Shown here one piece after another: positions 9,643 through 21,390 of a stretch of DNA of 64,000 nt; position 1 is the stretch's first letter; each line of letters begins with the position of its first letter. The translations under genes and the position numbers were made by a program. The stretch is taken from assembly GCA_037974335.1 (NCBI GenBank), contig CM075760.1:29286902-29350901 (forward strand). The letters run 5' to 3'. This stretch comes from Prionace glauca (lineage: Eukaryota; Chordata; Chondrichthyes; Carcharhiniformes; Carcharhinidae). The notes under the pieces are model-generated. The model was given only the letters and a program-made list of their open reading frames with translations, was not told the origin of the DNA and searched no databases.

Positions 9643-12600
9643 TCAGCGAATTGTCAATATACTTTTCAACTGTTCTCTAAATTTTCTCTGTGTAATTGCA
9701 TAAATAAAGGTGTTTGTGCAACAGCTCAACATTTGAAGCATGTTTCCACTTTCTTTAAAAATAAACTTAGGGTCACTAAATCCATTTATTTTATAGCTCT
9801 TCATAAATCGGTGACAAAAGAACTCCACAACATACGTCATCCACAATAGAATGAAACTACCCGAGATAGCAAATAGTAAAATGATGGATTTCCTCCTGCT
9901 CTCCATCTCTTTGTCATTCTTATTCTCTCCACTGCCCTGGGTATGGAGTCTTTTCCGTGATCTGCTTGCAGCTAGAATGTGTCTGACAGTGAGCAAATTG
10001 AACAGAAGAATCAGAAAGAATGGGAGACAGGGAGTTATAATACGGTCAAACCAATCAAATGCTGTCCATAACCATGAAGTATAGCGTATAATCTTCTGTT
10101 TGCAATACCAGGGGATATTGCCAATTACATAAATAGGTTCATGCATAAAATACCAGGGGATGTTGATTAAAACACCCAAAGTGCAAACTGATCCAATAAC
10201 CACCGCTGCTGTTTTCTGGGTGCAATACTTTGTTTTAAGTTTCTGGCAACATATTGCTACAAATCGATCAAAAGTGAAAGCGACTGTTAACCATATAGAA
10301 CTGTCTCTTGCTGAATATATTAGAACAATGCTGAGACTGCAGACAGGAGTAATAGATAAGAAACTGCCTGGGAAATAAATTGCAGGAATACGGTTCATTA
10401 TCACGGCAGTGATGATGACCAGGAGATCAGTCACTGCCATGAAGACTAGGTATCGTGCGATACATCTGGAGAGACCACACTGTCCTCGGGAGATGACCAC
10501 AATCGCCACCAAATTAACTGCAAAAGAGAAAAAACGTCATTCCTTGGCAACAGTTAGTAGCCATATATTATGAAGAGAAATTGGAAGATGTCACTGGATA
10601 ACGACAATTAAAATGAAATGAACATAAAATGCGGAATCTGAAACAGTACAGAAAACTGTGGAAAAATAAACGCAATAGGTTTGATAGCCTCTGAAGGGTT
10701 AGAATGTGGATTTAATATTTCCAGTCCACTTGACACTTTCTCAGAATTAAAGAGAGGGTGAATGTGTTGGATATTAAACTGTAGATGAAAGCAATTGCAA
10801 CACATTGTAGGAACATTGATAACAAAAGACAGATAGCCTGTGGCAGAGGGCTGGGGAATTTAAGGAGTTTTGTACTGAGACAACAAAAATATAGAAAATT
10901 GAACAAAAATAGAGGTTAAAGATACAGGAGAAAAGTGACAATTTAAATTTGTTAAGTCAATGTCGAGTCCTAAGGCATGTAATAAGCATAAATGGATGAT
11001 GTGGTGCTGTTGTTTAGCTCGCACTACTCTTCACTAAATCATTGCATCAGGCTAGATATGTGAGCGTGAGAAAAAAAACGCTAGTGAGATAAAATGTTTT
11101 GCAAATTAAGTTGCCATGGAAAATGTTTTGGGAGTTAGGCATCATGGAGAACCGGATCAAGGAGTTACAGAGATATCCGTCCTTTGGAACTAGAATAGGA
11201 GAACATAGAACATTACAGCACTGTACAGACTCTTCGGCCCTCAATGTTGTGCCGAGCAATGTCCAATCCCGAGACCAAGCTATCCCACTCCCTATAATTC
11301 TGGTGTGCTCTATGTGCCTATCCAATAACCGCTTGACAGTTCCGAACGTGTCCGACTCCACTATCACTGCAGGCAGTCTATTCCACATCCCAACCACTCT
11401 CTGAGTGAAGAATCTTCCTCAGACATCCCTTCTATATCTCCCACCATAAACCTAATAGTTATACCCTCTAGTAACAGTTACTTCCACCCGAGGAAATAGT
11501 TTCTGCACGTCGACTCTATCAATCCTTCTCATCATCTTACAAACCTCTAATAATTCAGTGAGGGGCAAAAGGAATGTCTGTGATTGGGAAAAGGGAAGAT
11601 GAGGTGCTGTTCTTCCAGCTTGCACTGAGCTTCACTGGATCATACGCGCCCAGCCGATAACAGTTAAAGGCCAGAAGACAAGAGGACAACGACACCACCG
11701 TTGTTAGCAGTTGTGACCACAAGGGCAAATTTGAATCTAAGAGGACGAGTGCGGGGAGTCAAGAAGGTGATATTAGTGTGAGTGATGGGGGCAGGAAAAT
11801 TGGACCAGCCAGTGCCGCGCCGACAGTTTTCAATGAAAGGATCAACAGCAGGTCGGACGCCGAGGGTGGGACACAAGTTGTGCGAGGAAAAATGACATTA
11901 CTTGAAAAAATATCCGTCAAACCCGCTCTTGCAAAATAAATAGAGGATGGAAATGGGGATAAACAAAGAAATTTGAACATTGTGTCGAGTCCGAAATGAA
12001 TTGAGGTGAGGAGAGAAGAGAATTAACTCAGTAATTTTCTAAGTGTTTTGTACTTTACACCCATTCAAGGGCATATACACAATGTATTTTAAATGCATAC
12101 GGCTTTTCTGGATCCATGACCCACTAGCTAGAATGTTAGCAAATCCTGCAGTCAGAATCAACATGAAATGCTTCCCTCCCCCCCCACTCCCTCCTCGCCC
12201 CCCCGCACCCACCCTCCACCCTCCCCCCCCCCCAACCCCCGCCGCCACACACACACACGCTAAAGTCTGTCGATTACCTTGAACCAATGAAAGCTGTTCA
12301 TGATAACAATTCTGATAACAATTAATTTCAGTTCTTCAATTAAAACCTCATTACTATGTACAGTTTAATTACATCTCGCAAAATCAACCTGGATTCAAGT
12401 TCATGTTTTAATTTTACATAAATCGATGACAATTCCTGTGAATAGTTATTCATTCGGTCAAAATTACAGAACGTTTTTATTTTAACTTTGTTTATATTAT
12501 CAGTGTTCTGATATTCCATCTCTCTCTACCAGAATTAATCCCTTGAATATTTTTGCAACAGTGATTTTGATGACTATGTAGGTTGTTATCTTCCACAATT

Positions 12601-12931
12601 TAAAAGCCACGTCTAAAGAAAATAGTCATCAGAAAATAATCGTTCAAGCTTTTCTATCCACTGGCTTCTATGCAATCTATGTCTTCCAGCAAAAGATATG
12701 CTTCTAAAGATGAATGCTCAGATCTTAGTATGGCTTCCCAGACGCTTCTGAACACTGTTTCACAGGCTATTGTAGAACTTTAATCCTTCTACAATAAATG
12801 ATTACTCTGCATATTGCTTAGTTATCAGTGAAGTAACAAAAACATATTGTCAACACTTTACCTGGAACTGCGATGACTGCAAGTGCAGTGTAGAAAATAG
12901 CATATGCGGGACCTCTTGGTGGGTTATGCAT
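9643..12931 (-). CDS. GPR139-like class A G-protein-coupled receptor, complete two-exon gene
   Basis: Exon 1 (12931-12862) encodes 23 residues starting MHNPPRGPAYAIFY and stops after one base of codon 24. A GTAAAGTG donor follows. Exon 2 starts at 10517 after a ctcttttgcag acceptor and runs to the stop at 9643. The join keeps the frame and gives 314 residues, a normal size for this family. It has seven hydrophobic segments. TM2 contains FMAVTDLLVIITAV. The DRY position is DRF (residues 107-109), and the TM7 motif is NTFIY (292-296) instead of NPxxY. IL3 holds a basic KRLHTQG..ESRRK stretch. Short C-tail, RKFREQLKSILTIR. It is a plasma-membrane receptor by family; ligand unknown. The 2.3-kb intron holds a CR1 fragment and a C-rich tract. 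The paralogue at 21.3-28.8 kb is clearly related over the whole length. Confidence 0.88.
11200..11550 (-). mobile_element. CR1-type LINE, 3' end fragment, inside the receptor intron
   Basis: The minus strand encodes the decayed C-terminal RT end (...MWNRLPAVIVESDTFGTVKRLLDRH) followed by a tail that ends 'gaacatagaacattacagcactgtacag'. Related to the 32.8-kb subfamily. It lies in the intron, in the same orientation as the receptor gene. Confidence 0.7.
12170..12262. repeat. C-rich low-complexity tract (G-rich on the minus strand)
   Basis: Runs of 6-10 C separated by short spacers, ending in (CA)n. On the minus strand, which is the sense strand of the surrounding receptor intron, this gives several G runs that could form a G-quadruplex. 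The proline- and glycine-rich open frames across it are by-products. Confidence 0.9.
12862..12931 (-). CDS. Exon 1 of the GPR139-like receptor at 9643-12931
   Basis: 70 nt, ATG at 12931, donor at 12861-12860. The encoded N-terminus and first half of TM1 (AIFYTALAVIAVP) match exon 1 of the plus-strand paralogue (AIYYTSLAAIAVP) residue for residue in length and phase. This supports the splice model without transcript data. Confidence 0.85.
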
Positions 12932-13294
12932 TTTATGTCAGGAGTCGAGACGTCCGTTTGAGAATCTGCTGCGTTCTGTGCAAAATTCAATGCACCCATT
13001 TTTATATGTGTTGCCAGTCCGCCAGAGACACACTTAAATTAACTCATCATTTATATAAACTGCCCTAATTGAACAATTTCATTTGGTTACATCACCACTT
13101 TGATATTTACGGTCATTAAACATATTGATATAATTACATCATCATCTATGTTAGTTACATTTATGAACACACCGAGCTCGATACAAAGGCAATAAAATAA
13201 TCTATTTCAACAATTATTGTCATTATTTTCTCGTTTTAGTGTCCATCCAAAGGAATGAATAAAATATGGTTTTCTGAACGTTATGGCAAAGTTG

Positions 13295-13532
13295 TATGCC
13301 ATGTGTGGAGTTTGCACGTTCTCCCCACGTCTATCAGGGTTTCCTCTGGGTGCTCCGGTTTCCTCTCATAGTCTGAAAGATGTGCTGGTTAGGTGCACTG
13401 GTCATGCGAAATTCTTTATCAACGTCCCAAACAGGCGCCTGAGTGTGGCGACTAAAGGATTTTAAGACAAACGTCATTGTTGTGCTCATGTAAGCCGACT
13501 TGTGAATAATAAATGAACTTCAAACTTTAAGA
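13295..13532 (+). mobile_element. V-type (HE1-like) SINE, head truncated
   Basis: Begins within the core 'gtgtggagtttgcacgttctccccacgtctatcagggtttcctctgggtgctccggtttcctct', then 'agatgtgctggttaggtgcactggtcatgc' and an A-rich tail 'aataaatgaacttcaaac'. The tRNA head is missing or unrecognisable. Confidence 0.6.
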
Positions 13533-15220
13533 CTGCGATTGATCCAACCCAGCCCAGCGGACTTGTCTAACATAAAACAGTTTATGATTCTCAACATTTC
13601 CTCCTTCGATATATTGGCATTCTCGAGAGTGTTCACACATCTCTCCCTGACCTCAACATCTATCATCTCCTTCTCAGTGTTGAATACACACACAAAGTAC
13701 TTATGAAGGATCTCACCGAATTTTTGTGGCACCGCACATAACTTTTCGCCACTGTACATGACATTTTTCATTCTGTTCCTGGGGCACCGGCATCGCTGGC
13801 TGGCCAGCAATTGTTGTGTCCGCCTAGTTACCCTTGACAGAGGGCAACTGAATGTCAATCACATTATCATGGCTCCTGAATCACATGCAGGCAAGACTAG
13901 GTAAAGAAGGCAGACTTCCTCCCCTAAAGGACATTAGTGATCCAATTGGGTTTTCTTGACAAACGACAATGTTTTCAAGATCATCGGTAATTTTTTTAAT
14001 TCCAGATTTTTTGTTTATGAATTCAAATTCCGCCATCTATTGTAGCGCTATCCAAGAATGTGGTCCCAGTACATTGGCTGAGTTTCTGGATTAATAGTTT
14101 GGCAATAATACTACCCAACTATTATTGCTCCCCCGTGCAACTAATCTGTTCTTGCTATCCCTTTGCTTATCTTGCATGCATAAAAAAAGTTGGAATTCCT
14201 CTTGTTCCTATTTGCTAAATACATTTCATGGCCCCTTTTAGACCTTCTGATTCCACGTTTAAGTTCCTTTCAATTTTCACTATACTCCTCAAGGATCAGT
14301 TTTTAAATGCCTAGATCTACAGTTTATTTCGTTATCCCCTGTTAACAAATTTTACAACTTCCATTGTCATCCATGTTACGCGAATCCCTCCACTTCAATC
14401 CTTCATTTCGGTGGGCACATTCGTCTTCTGTACGCCAATCAACCATCTTTTAAAAAGTGTTCCACATGCAGACGTGGATTTGCCCAGAAAGATCCGCTGT
14501 CACTCAACATTCCTCTGTTACTGTCCAATTGTGGATGTAATTGGCCCTCGCCCAATCAAGCAATCTCACCAGAACGCCACTCTTGCCTAATTCATGACGA
14601 CCCGAAGACTTATTCAATTATGTTCGCTGAGCCCAAAATGCTCCCCCACTGAAACATCCATTGCCTAGCCCGTCCAATATTTTGGCCGCTCCCTGATTAG
14701 ACTATCAACATACTGTCTGAAAAAAAAACTCTTCCGGACAGTTTTAACATATTACTCTCCATCCATGCCCTTAACTGTAAATGAATCCCAGTCAACATCT
14801 GGGAAGTTGAAGTCATCCACCACAACTACCCTGTGTTTTTTTTTCAAACGTTTCTAGTATCTGACTGCACAACTGCTTTTCCTTCTCCTGTGGTTTGTTG
14901 CAATGTCTACATTGCACTCCCAACGTTGTGCTTTCACCCGTTCTGTTCCTGAGCTCCAACCATAACGTTTCACTGCAAGATCCAGCCAATGTGTCCACTC
15001 TCAACACTACTGTGATATGCTGCCTAATCAGCAATGCAACTTCCCCTCCACTTTTCTTTCCACTCCTGTCCCGTTCTAAAACAACCGTATCCTGGAATGA
15101 TAAGTTGCTGTCCATCTCCCTCCTTTAACAATGTCGCCACAATTGCACTAACATCACAGTGATTGGTTCTGGTCTGGAACGGCTCGAAGTGTAATGGAGG
15201 CAGCTTCATTCGACTCATTC
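13533..15220 (-). mobile_element. CR1-like LINE, old, endonuclease to early RT, with a SINE inserted
   Basis: Minus-strand fragments occur in the order expected for a CR1 ORF2. At 15220-14810 there is an endonuclease start (IPGYGCFRTGQEW, then GGEVALLIRQHITVVLR and LWLELRNRTGES). At 14830-14770 there is a VVVDDFNFPDVDWD block. A linker region follows at 14450-14150, and at 13860-13533 the frame YFVCVFNTEKEMIDVE..LDKSAGLGWI, which corresponds to the FSSVFT and DKSPGPDG blocks just before the RT core. The element is interrupted at about 13865-14150 by another repeat and contains many small indels. The RT catalytic part and 3' end are missing. Confidence 0.75.
13865..14150 (-). mobile_element. 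tRNA-derived SINE, decayed, inserted in the LINE
   Basis: The body 'ggcagacttcctcccctaaaggacattagtgatccaattgggttttcttgacaa' and the A/T-rich segment with 'gaattcaaattccgccatct' match the SINE at 57945-58312. The tRNA-like head is at the right end ('tttctggattaatagtttggcaataatactaccc'). Confidence 0.55.
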
Positions 15221-15586
15221 ATTGATTAGTTGAATAACATTTCACGAAGGAACAGAATGGAGCAAAAAATAATGCATGTCTGGAGAGTCACAGCAGACGT
15301 GATAGGCTGAATGGGAACCTTCTGCGTTGTAACAATTCTGTGAGCATGTCATTAAACAGCACAGAGTCGGAGCACAGAGACAATATTCAGTCAATCGATT
15401 ATGTTCAGTTATTCAATTGCACTATGGTTTACCTCTATTTTAACTGAAGTGTTCGCAAATGCATTATTAATCTTCCTTTGCTACTGTGTGGTAATCTATT
15501 ATTTCAAACGTTTAGTTAATTGAGTGATCTCATTTTGCTTGTGAAATTGTTGCTATTAGACAATTTTTTTTGTTCCCGTAGAATCA

Positions 15587-15710
15587 TTGGGGTTTGATCA
15601 ATCATAATCCATGCTGACACAATGCATCCGTCTCCCGGGCTTGATCTATCGCATCATCTTAGACAAACGATTGAAATGGCTTTGAAAAAATGCACCATTC
15701 AAACCTAGGA
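15587..15710. repeat. Left arm of a 124-bp perfect inverted repeat
   Basis: Begins ttggggtttgatcaatcata and ends ttcaaacctagga. It is the exact reverse complement of 16543-16666 over all 124 positions; similarity stops sharply on both sides. Confidence 0.95.
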
Positions 15711-15824
15711 CACTGGCTTAGCCCAGCTCTGAGGTCAGAGTTACATTTTCCTCAAGATCTATAAACTAGTTTCTCTCTTTCTTTCATATCAAACTGTTTT
15801 ATCATACATACGTAATACGCATGA

Positions 15825-16310
15825 GCAAATGTACGAATTTGGAACAGGACTAGGCCACTTGTCCCCTTGAGACGACTGCCCAATTCAATAAGGTCACGCT
15901 GAATCAAACTGTAACATCAACAACACATTCTTGTCTACCCCGATAACCAATCTACAATTTGGTAATCAGCAACTTATCTAGTTCTGCATTGAAAACATTC
16001 AAAGTATCTGCACTCCTGAGGAAAATAATTCAGAAACTCACGATACTCTCGGAGAAAACAACAAACCTTTTTCTCACATCTGCCTGAAATTTGTTGCCAA
16101 TTCATTTAAATCAGTGACCACAAGTTCTAGGTTCTCTGATAAGAGGAAACATCCTCTGCACATTAAAGTTGTCAACGATTCACAGGATGCTAAAGGTTTC
16201 AATAATTCACCTCACTCTCCTGAACACTAATGGGCACAAAGATTACATATCCGACCCTTCCTCAAATGCAGCCCATTCTTTGTAGTTGTCGTCTACTAAC
16301 CTTTTTTTTC
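15825..16310 (-). mobile_element. CR1-type LINE 3' fragment between the inverted-repeat arms
   Basis: The pattern 'aggactaggccacttgtccccttgagacgactgcccaattcaataaggtcacgctg' at the left and 'caagttctaggttctctgataagaggaaacatcctctgcac' further right is that of a CR1 3' end in minus orientation. Decayed; no open frame remains. Confidence 0.6.
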
Positions 16311-16542
16311 TGAACTGTGATTAATGAATTGATAGTTCCCTTAAGTAAGATGACGAATACTGAAAACCTTAGCAGCATTTGAACTTAAAATCTAATTCTG
16401 TTCTTTTTAGAAATGAACCATATGGGTGAAACCTTATTCAGACAGTAGATGAGGATAGTCCGTGGCACTTGAGGTATGCTGACGTCTGCAATCGTGCTTT
16501 GCCTAAGCAAGGATTGCGAACCAGGGAAGCCAATACGTTTAA

Positions 16543-16666
16543 TCCTAGGTTTGAATGGTGCATTTTTTCAAAGCCATTTCAATCGTTTGTCTAAGATGAT
16601 GCGATAGATCAAGCCCGGGAGACGGATGCATTGTGTCAGCATGGATTATGATTGATCAAACCCCAA
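16543..16666. repeat. Right arm of a 124-bp perfect inverted repeat
   Basis: Exact reverse complement of 15587-15710. The arms are separated by 832 bp. No clear target-site duplication is visible outside the arms. Confidence 0.95.
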
Positions 16667-17734
16667 ATGGGATGCAATGTATTGTTTTGTGAGCTTGGAA
16701 TTTGTTTGTCCATCATGGGTGGTGACGGGGCAAAGATTGGATTTAATTTTCAATTGGCTTTTCTGACTAAAATTAAAGAGCCGAGGGGGGAATAAAGCAA
16801 GAAACAGCTTGGCGAAGTAATTCGGGAAATTGTAATTAGGAATACTACTTATCAATACCAGACAGTCCTTTAGGAGTGTATAGCTATTTTAAATTTCTGG
16901 TTCAGCATAGGGTGCTGTTTGGCACTCGGTCTCTGTTATGTCAGCTTCCCTGTCGTCAGGAGACTTCATAAACTTCATTTTCAAACTTGTTCCACCCTTG
17001 TCAAGAAAGGTTGCAACTTCTTACCCCCAGCCACAAACCACAGAGGAATCAGTCATGTTATTGTCTTCTCCTTGACCTTAATGAGGCGAAGTTCATCCTG
17101 GTTGGCTTCGGGTGTGAGTTATCAATCTGTGATATACTTCTCCAGGCAAATGTTCATTTACTGATATTGGTTCCCTTTAACCCTGATACGTCTTCTAAAG
17201 TATCAATTATCATATGCCTTTCCTTCTCATGAATTTTTTTTTCTAATACTTTACTTATTTCTTTCTAAGACAAACTAATGTTTCATAATATATTCGTTGT
17301 CCATGTCATTTTCATAGGAAAATATACTTTCAGTCCCTCATGATTATTTGTTTGAGCTCTTCATCTCTCTCTTCGTTATCTGCATTAAATCATACCCCTA
17401 TTATTGACTGTTTTATCCAGGCATTTGTCGTGTGCTAATTTCCTGCTTGTTGTTAATTGGAGCGATTTATTTTATGTTTGGAACAAAGGATAACGTGGTA
17501 AGGTTGTTATTAACCTTAAAACTAATGAAGATGATGACAATTGAGCAGTAGTTCTGAAGAGTATGCAGACAAGACAGGTGCATAGTTATTTTTATTATTT
17601 ACAATTTATGTCAAAAGGGTGAAATGTCTAATTCTTTTTAGTTCAGCCAACATGTGATGTTGAGAGTATGGATTAATCTGTCCAGCTGCCTAAACGATGT
17701 ATCTGTGCAAGTATTTCAAAAAACAAACAAACGA
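16667..17734. other. No gene recognised
   Basis: AT-rich sequence without a repeat or exon I can name. Confidence 0.4.
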
Positions 17735-19860
17735 ATAACAAAGAAAATTACAGCACAGGAAAAGAACCTTCGTCCATCCAAGCCTTCACTGACAGTGCTA
17801 CCTCTCTGAACTAAAAAAAACCCTTTCCTTCTATTCCCAACTTATTCATGGATTTGTCAAGTAGACACCTAAACATTAGTATCCTATTTGCTTCCACGAC
17901 CTCATCCAGCAGCGAGTTCCAGGCACCAACCTCCCTCAGTGTAAAATACTTCCCTCGTTCATCTCCTTTAAAATTGAACCCTCGCACATTAAGTCTATGC
18001 TCCCTTATAATTGACTCTTCCACCCTGTTATAAAGCTTCTGACTATCCACTCAGTCCATGCTCCTCATAATGTTGTAGACTTCTATCAGGTCGCCCCTCA
18101 ATCTCCGTCTTTCCCGTGAGAAAAAAAAACAAATTTCTCAAAACTCTCCTCATCACTAATGCAGTCCATACCAGGCATCATTCTGGTAAATCTTTTCTGC
18201 ATCCTCTCCAAAGTCTCTACATCCTTTTGGTAGCGTGAACACCAGAATAGAACACGATATTCCAAATGCGGCCTATCTAAACTTCTCTGAAGCAGAAACA
18301 TGGCTTGCCAATTTTTAAACTCAATGTCCCAGCCGATGAGAACAAACAAACCTCAATTACCTTCTCCATCCGCTTTGCCACATCCAGTGAGCTGTGCAGC
18401 TGTACATCCAGATCCTTCTGCCTGTGAATACCCTTAAGAGAACAGCCATTCTCTGTATATTTCTGTTTCATGCTGTAAACCTCTTTGACTCTTTGACTCT
18501 ATGATTTGTATCCTGTTGTACTCTTTTACGTTCCTCATCGCTATCCACAATTCCGTCAAACTTCATGTTGGCCACAAACTTAGTAATCAAATCAGTTACA
18601 TTTACCTCCAAATCATTTCCATAAATATATTACAAACAACAACTCCCAGCATTGATCCTTGAGGAATGTCAATAATGACATCTCTCCATTCAGAAACGCA
18701 CCGTTCCACTACTGCCCTCTATCGTCTATGACCGAGCCAGTACTCTATCAATCTTGCCAGCTCACCTCTGATCTAATGCGACTTCACTTTCTGTACCAGT
18801 CTGCCATAAGGGTCCTTGTCAAAGGCCTTTTTAAAGTCTCTGTAGACAATGTCCATTGTCCTACCCTCGTCAATCATCTTCGTCACTTCATCGAAAAACT
18901 AGATCAAGTTCGTGAGATACGACTTCCCATTCACACAACTTCGTTACATCTCGCTAATGTGTCCACACGTTTCTAAGTGACAGTAAACTCTGTCTCGAAT
19001 AAACCTCTCCAATAATTTCGCTAACACTGGCCTAAGATTCATCAGCTTGCATTTACCTTGATTATCCGTGTTATTATTCAAATGAACAAGCGAACAACAT
19101 TTGTTACTCTCCAATTCTTTGAGGCATTCCCTGCACAGTAAGGATTCACACAATACCAGGTTAAAGTCCAACAGGTTTATTTGGTAGCACACGCTTTTGC
19201 ACTGTCACTCCATCACCAGATGAGCGACACTCCGAACGCTTCTGCTACCAAAGAAACCTGTTGAATTTTAACCTGGTATTGTGAGACTTCTTACTGTGCT
19301 TACCCGAGTCCAATGCTGGCATCTCCACACCATGGCTACATTCCCCTCATCCGGTGAGGATGCAAATATACTTCTCCAGGCCCCAAAAATTACCTCTCTC
19401 GGTATTCTGGGGTATATTCTATCAGGCCTGGAGACTTTCGTACATTAATGATTTCCCAGACTCCCAATATCTCCTCCTTTTTGATCTCAACACGACCCAA
19501 ACTATCTGCACACCCTTTCCCAGACTCATCGTCCACCAAGCCCTTCTCTTGGGTGAATACAGGTGTGAAGAAGTCACTTATTACTTCCCCATTTGTTCTG
19601 GCTACACGAATAGTTACTGATCCCTGAACTTCAGTGGGCCAACACTTTCAATGGCCATGTTCTTCCTCTTTATATATGTACCAAAGCGTTGCAATTTTCC
19701 TGAATCCTTGTTATATGAGCCCACAGAGGTGTCCTGCCTCAGTACAGCTGCTATATAGTCTTTAACCAATAATGTAACTCCTCTACCCCATTTCCATCTC
19801 CCTCTATACCGCCTGAAACACCTGTATCCTGCAACGTTAAGCTACCTGTCGTACTTAATT
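17735..19860 (-). mobile_element. CR1-like LINE, old, RT domain and 3' end, interrupted by a hairpin repeat
   Basis: Minus-strand order from right to left: linker and early RT (19860-19340), RT core with pieces of DKVPYG-like and 'lalvgs.gvpqgs'-like text (19120-18490), RT thumb RPHLEYRVLFWCSRYQKDVETLERMQKRFTRMMPGM (18340-18130), C-terminal end FTLREVGAWNSLLDEVVEANRI (17990-17880) and tail (17735-17810). Several frameshifts and stops. A 207-bp repeat is inserted at 19132-19338 with a 7-bp target duplication. Confidence 0.8.
19132..19338. mobile_element. Hairpin-forming short interspersed element with 7-bp target duplication
   Basis: The insert is flanked by CATTCCC on both sides (19125-19131 and 19339-19345) and splits an older LINE cleanly. 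The ends 'cacaataccaggttaaa..tccaacaggtttattt' and 'aaacctgttgaattttaacctggtattgtg' are near-complementary, so the element folds on itself around a centre near 19215. No tRNA promoter is apparent. I cannot name the family; related sequences are, from memory, abundant in shark genomes. Confidence 0.7.
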
Positions 19861-20274
19861 TAAAATGTACTTATCAAATGTGTTTTGTTGGGCGAACGGC
19901 ATTGCCATGAGATGTGTTTGATGTAATTGCATGTGTTTGGCATAACTTGATTAAAAATGTAATGAATCTTTACAAACCTTACAAAATTACTTAGAACCTA
20001 AGGAAAATGCATCTAAAAATCAGTGCATGAAAGTGATTGGTATGCGAAATACAAAACAACACATTTGAATATTGCATATTCCTCAGTGTAGATAATGTAA
20101 AAATTTGTAGAAACTAATTACGGATCTCTATTGTATACTGAAAGAAGCAAAGAGTTTCACATGCTGTGAAAGAAAGAACATTATAATTTTAAGCAGCAAA
20201 AGTTAAGCTGCACCGATTCAATGCTGAATGTTGTAACTTTTGTTTCTCGTTGTGCAACATTCTTTGATTTCAGG

Positions 20275-20380
20275 GAACACAAACTCTGGCAAAGAGTCAT
20301 GCAGACTCGAAACGTTAGCCTTGTTCTCTCTGCACAAATCCTGTCAGACTTGCTGAGATTTACCAGCAGTTTCAGTTTCT
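20275..20380 (-). repeat. Short interspersed repeat fragment, same family as 3852-3970
   Basis: 'gcagactcgaaacgttagccttgttctctctgcacaaatcctgtcagacttgctgagatttaccagcagtttcag' is a reverse-orientation relative of the 3.85-kb repeat. No coding potential. Confidence 0.35.
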
Positions 20381-20914
20381 GTGTCAGGTTCCATATTCCG
20401 TAGTAAGTTGTTATCACATAATATGATTTGCTGATAAGCTACAATTATTTGAATAAAGCCCAAATCTAAACTACCAATGAATTGTGAATAATTGCACCTT
20501 ATTATTAACCCATTAACCTGTCATGCGGTGCACCACTAAAGTTTCACATTTCTAGGACCACTGATCACAAAAATAACAAAATCAATTTATTGCTTAAGCC
20601 TATATCAATTGTGGTCGGGTATTGTGTCAGGTCATCTTAAAACAAAGGGATAATTTTCGGCGTATGAGTATTTTTGAAATAGCCGGTGAAGCAGTCTTCG
20701 CTAATGTTACGCCAATCCCTGCATGTTTTTGTAGAGGGATTTTGCAGTTATCTGGGCTGTCTGTGGCACCGGTATCGCTGCTTTCTTTGCGTAGGTTTCA
20801 TGCTATTGTAGCTTTCGGGCTTTATCCCTATGTTTATTTCTAGCCGTTCACAATTACTCGTTTAAGAGTGTAGCTGGGGAGAATACTTTGATATGGGGTT
20901 GGAATCAAATATAT

Positions 20915-21085
20915 GCCACATCGGGGCAGGATGGCAGGTTTCCTTCCCTAACCCTCATAACATTTTCCTTCACAATAATTTGATATCTACGTTTATTCAT
21001 CCTATTGCGGTAGCGGAGAAAGGAAGTCAACTAAACCGCTTTATTAGGCCTCCTCCTGTTCCTATCTCCCATGTTTCTATGTTTG
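20915..21085. repeat. Decayed repeat fragments
   Basis: A piece like the SINE body ('ggatggcaggtttccttcccta') is followed by 'ggcctcctcctgttcctatctcccatgtttctatgttt', which is like a CR1 3' tail. Both are too short for a firm call. Confidence 0.3.
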
Positions 21086-21320
21086 TTCAGTGACTGTTAC
21101 TAACATTAACGATGATGCAACATGAGCTAAATTATAGTGTTTGCACGTAGTAAAAATAGAGTCACACACATTTATGTTGAATGATTATAACTGACGCGAG
21201 TGATGACACTTCTAATTGTATCTCTGAGGTGTCTCGCAGCTGTCATAAAAAGCTCATTTTTGTATTGGGCGGAGGACATTGGGATTTCGAACAGGAAACA
21301 GAAGGTTTTTCCCCCAGAAA

Positions 21321-21390
21321 ATGCATGCACCACCCAGAGGTCTCGTCTATGCCATTTACTACACTTCTCTTGCAGCAATTGCTGTCCCAG
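21321..21390 (+). CDS. Exon 1 of the GPR139-like receptor at 21321-28830
   Basis: ATG at 21321 is chosen over the one at 21325 because only the first gives the MHxPPRG frame shared with the paralogue and an in-frame phase-1 splice. Identical length (70 nt) to the other gene's exon 1. Confidence 0.82.

Noticed and set aside
12039-12287. Glycine- and proline-rich small proteins
   Set aside because: By-products of the C-rich tract in an intron.
15661-15760. tRNA-like text near the left arm of the 124-bp inverted repeat
   Set aside because: A B-box-like gtttgaatgg is present on one strand, but no cloverleaf can be drawn.
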